A DNA stretch of 13,880 nt from Thermoplasmata archaeon. Lineage in GTDB: Archaea; Thermoplasmatota; Thermoplasmata; Thermoplasmatales; Aciduliprofundaceae. The stretch is taken from contig JAGGTO010000010.1 of NCBI GenBank assembly GCA_021163705.1, positions 1 to 13,880 on the forward strand, read 5' to 3'. A program made the translations under genes and the position numbers. The notes under the pieces were generated by a model. It was not told the DNA's origin and searched no databases. It was given only the letters and a program-made list of their open reading frames with translations. Below are positions 12,081 to 13,880 of the stretch, piece by piece. The number at the start of each line of letters is the position of its first letter. The first letter of the stretch is position 1.

Positions 12081-13880
12081 TGAATATTATTATACACACC
12101 ATACCAACTACAAGGCTCATGAGTAGAGGAGTTAGCTCGGGGATTGGTGTAACAACAGATATCTCCATTATATCAGTGCTTCTTTCAACACCATTGGAAT
12201 TCACTAGGGTAATGTAATAGTAGACATTTCCCTCTTCTTGGGGAGGTATGTGCCCTATGTATTCTCCATTGCTATAATCCATCCACACCGCATGGTATGT
12301 ATCTCCAGTGGTATTACGATAGTAGAGAATCGCCTGATAGTACTCTGGAGATGTAAGAGATACCCTGATTGTCTCCCCTATGTACACATTCTCCACAGCT
12401 ATATCCCCTATTACTGGAAGTTCTTCTGGAGAACTCAAAGCGTAGAGATACCCATTGTTTGATGCTATTAGCAGATAAGAATCTCCAATAACCGGAGAGG
12501 AGAGAATATAATTTGAGGGTTTGGGCTCATAGCTCCATACAAGCTGTCCATCCTGGGTAAAAAGATATACTGTAGCATTCTGGGTATTTGTGATTACCAC
12601 AATTTTTCCTGAGGCATAGAGAATGCTGCTTTGAACCGGACCATTTACCTTCTGCTCCCATAGAATATTAGCAGAACCTCCAAGATTCTGAATTGCATAA
12701 ACATTTCCTTCATTATCTCCTATGTAAATCATGTTACCCACAATAGTTGGCGATGAGGTTGATGCACCTATTTTAAGTTTCCAGATCAAGTTTCCATTCT
12801 TATCCAGGACAGTAAGATTTCCTCCTACACTGACAAAATATATCCTATCCCCATATGTTACAATGGAAGACCTTACGGAGCTATCTGTGCTATAGTTCCA
12901 TATATAATTTCCCTGCTCATCTATACATTGAATTCCATATGGAGGATTCCAGGTATAGCTGCTATCCTCTATCCCTGCAATTGGCACATAAATTCTACTT
13001 TCAGATATGGACAGCATACCAAAGTAATTGCTTCCCTGAAGCTCCCTTACCCAGTATTTCGTTCCATTGGTAAGATATATGGCATAGATATGTCCAGGGG
13101 AATTAAATTTGAATGTTGCCACAAAAACAATAGGTATTCCATTAACAATATCCACCACAGGCGCAGAGGATACATCTTCTCCCAGATAGAACTCCCATGC
13201 CATGGTGCCATTAACCGCATAAAATGCCCTGAGATAATCATCTGAGGTGCCTATGAGTACATACCCCTCAAACAATGAGGGTGAGGCTATACCCCAGCTC
13301 CCTGCAGCACCTTTGGAATTATTCCAGATGAGAGAGCCGTTGAAATTGATAGCATATAACTGAGAGGAATCCGCAATGTAAATCATTCCATTGCCAACCA
13401 CAGGAGTTGAGGAGAATCCCCAGGGTGAACTCCCCTGGAATTTCCATATTGGCATGTTTCCAAGAACCTCTCCATAACTCACTCCACTGTTATTCAAATT
13501 TCCACGCGGATATGCCCAGGATACATAATGTCCTGGAATACTTGCAGGCGTGTTATATGGAACCCAGCTCTCATCATCCGCCGTATATATCCAGGCTATT
13601 ATATCCCCATCCCTTAACTCCAGGGAAGATGCACCCACATAGCTCGTTTTCCATTCATAGCTATTATTGTCCCATACCAAAAAATGCCAGTAATAGCCGG
13701 TATCGTAGTAATCGTTTTTCTCCCATCCAATTTGCTCCACAAATGCTCCATAGGAGCTCCAGGAATAATTTAGATAAAGAGATAAAGCTTCGCATGCCAG
13801 CTCTGTGGCCTTAATGGCAGTGGTATTATCTGAAGGAAGAGTAACTATGGCACTTCTCTCTTCCTGATTTCCAAAGGAGA
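12058..13880 (-). CDS. Extracellular PQQ-like beta-propeller protein with C-terminal anchor (N-terminus outside window)
   Basis: The reading frame is open to the right edge, so the N-terminus and any signal peptide are missing; an internal GTG at 13740 is not the start. In order from the edge: a region resembling DUF4430 (TGYYWHFLVWDNNSYEW then LELRDGDIIAWIYT, about 13560-13700), about eight PQQ-type repeats (about 13430 down to 12430) each with an SSPxV...YI...G.LYA...NG.LIW pattern, an Ig/FnIII-like region (about 12420-12160), and a C-terminal tail of IPEL, a hydrophobic stretch and RSRDRG. Many NGT/NNS/NYS sequons suit a glycosylated surface protein. The tail may be a PEF-type sorting signal or a simple membrane anchor. 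No catalytic residues are evident; a binding or structural role at the cell surface is likely. No known gene name applies. Confidence 0.82.
   Translation of the reverse strand, partial: SFGNQEERSAIVTLPSDNTTAIKATELACEALSLYLNYSWSSYGAFVEQIGWEKNDYYDTGYYWHFLVWDNNSYEWKTSYVGASSLELRDGDIIAWIYTADDESWVPYNTPASIPGHYVSWAYPRGNLNNSGVSYGEVLGNMPIWKFQGSSPWGFSSTPVVGNGMIYIADSSQLYAINFNGSLIWNNSKGAAGSWGIASPSLFEGYVLIGTSDDYLRAFYAVNGTMAWEFYLGEDVSSAPVVDIVNGIPIVFVATFKFNSPGHIYAIYLTNGTKYWVRELQGSNYFGMLSISESRIYVPIAGIEDSSYTWNPPYGIQCIDEQGNYIWNYSTDSSVRSSIVTYGDRIYFVSVGGNLTVLDKNGNLIWKLKIGASTSSPTIVGNMIYIGDNEGNVYAIQNLGGSANILWEQKVNGPVQSSILYASGKIVVITNTQNATVYLFTQDGQLVWSYEPKPSNYILSSPVIGDSYLLIASNNGYLYALSSPEELPVIGDIAVENVYIGETIRVSLTSPEYYQAILYYRNTTGDTYHAVWMDYSNGEYIGHIPPQEEGNVYYYITLVNSNGVERSTDIMEISVVTPIPELTPLLMSLVVGMVCIIIFIRSRDRG

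Noticed and set aside
13738..13740. GTG as the start of the propeller gene
   Set aside because: The same frame is open from here to the right edge with protein-like sequence, so the gene begins outside the window.
1..13880. tRNA genes, CRISPR arrays, insertion sequences or prophage genes
   Set aside because: No cloverleaf with TTCRANNC arm was seen in the short gaps, no regularly spaced repeats, and no transposase or integrase motif in any credible gene.

Overview
The window looks like a piece of an archaeal chromosome, most likely a heterotrophic, probably thermophilic euryarchaeon near Thermoplasmata. An Aciduliprofundum-like lineage is my best guess from gene content; it was not tested by alignment. 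Reasons: a four-subunit pyruvate:ferredoxin oxidoreductase, a ferredoxin very like that of Pyrococcus, an MfnA-type decarboxylase, an archaeal CoaD fused to a DUF84 NTPase, a DUF2116 Zn-ribbon protein, TATA boxes about 25 nt before start codons (leaderless transcripts), and GGTGA/GGAGG ribosome sites at internal operon genes. GC is roughly 40% by eye. Genes are packed tightly; the largest gap is about 145 bp. I found no tRNA, rRNA, CRISPR array, transposase or prophage gene.

Layout. 1-2583 (+): the last codons of glutamine synthetase, a class V aminotransferase, then an MfnA-type tyrosine/aspartate decarboxylase. 2580-5539 (-): the porG-porD-porA-porB operon. 5540-5620: a compact divergent promoter region with a 12-bp palindrome. 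5621-8210 (+): split transketolase (N and C halves) and transaldolase, each joined by an ATGA overlap. 8266-8472 (+): a small Asp-ligand ferredoxin. 8516-9091 (+): a regulator with HTH and ACT-like domains. 9080-10721 (-): SufC ATPase and a short SufB. 10722-10866: divergent promoter region with a possible metal-regulator palindrome. 10867-12080 (+): a tail-anchored Zn-ribbon protein and the CoaD-DUF84 fusion. 12058 to beyond the right edge (-): a large extracellular beta-propeller protein.

How the genes fit together. POR makes acetyl-CoA and reduced ferredoxin from pyruvate; the small ferredoxin is a plausible electron carrier, and the SufBC pair could supply the Fe-S clusters that POR and ferredoxin need. 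Transketolase and transaldolase give non-oxidative pentose phosphate interconversion. MfnA (as aspartate decarboxylase, giving beta-alanine) and CoaD are two steps of CoA supply, and CoA is the POR co-substrate. All three tail-to-tail gene pairs overlap by 4, 12 and 23 nt.

I do not see a wholly new multi-gene system. The points most worth a second look are the two palindromes in the divergent promoters, the transaldolase insertion, the coupled DUF2116/CoaD-NTPase pair, the Cys-tailed HTH-ACT regulator with a palindrome over its own promoter, and the propeller protein with a possible PEF-like C-terminal sorting signal.
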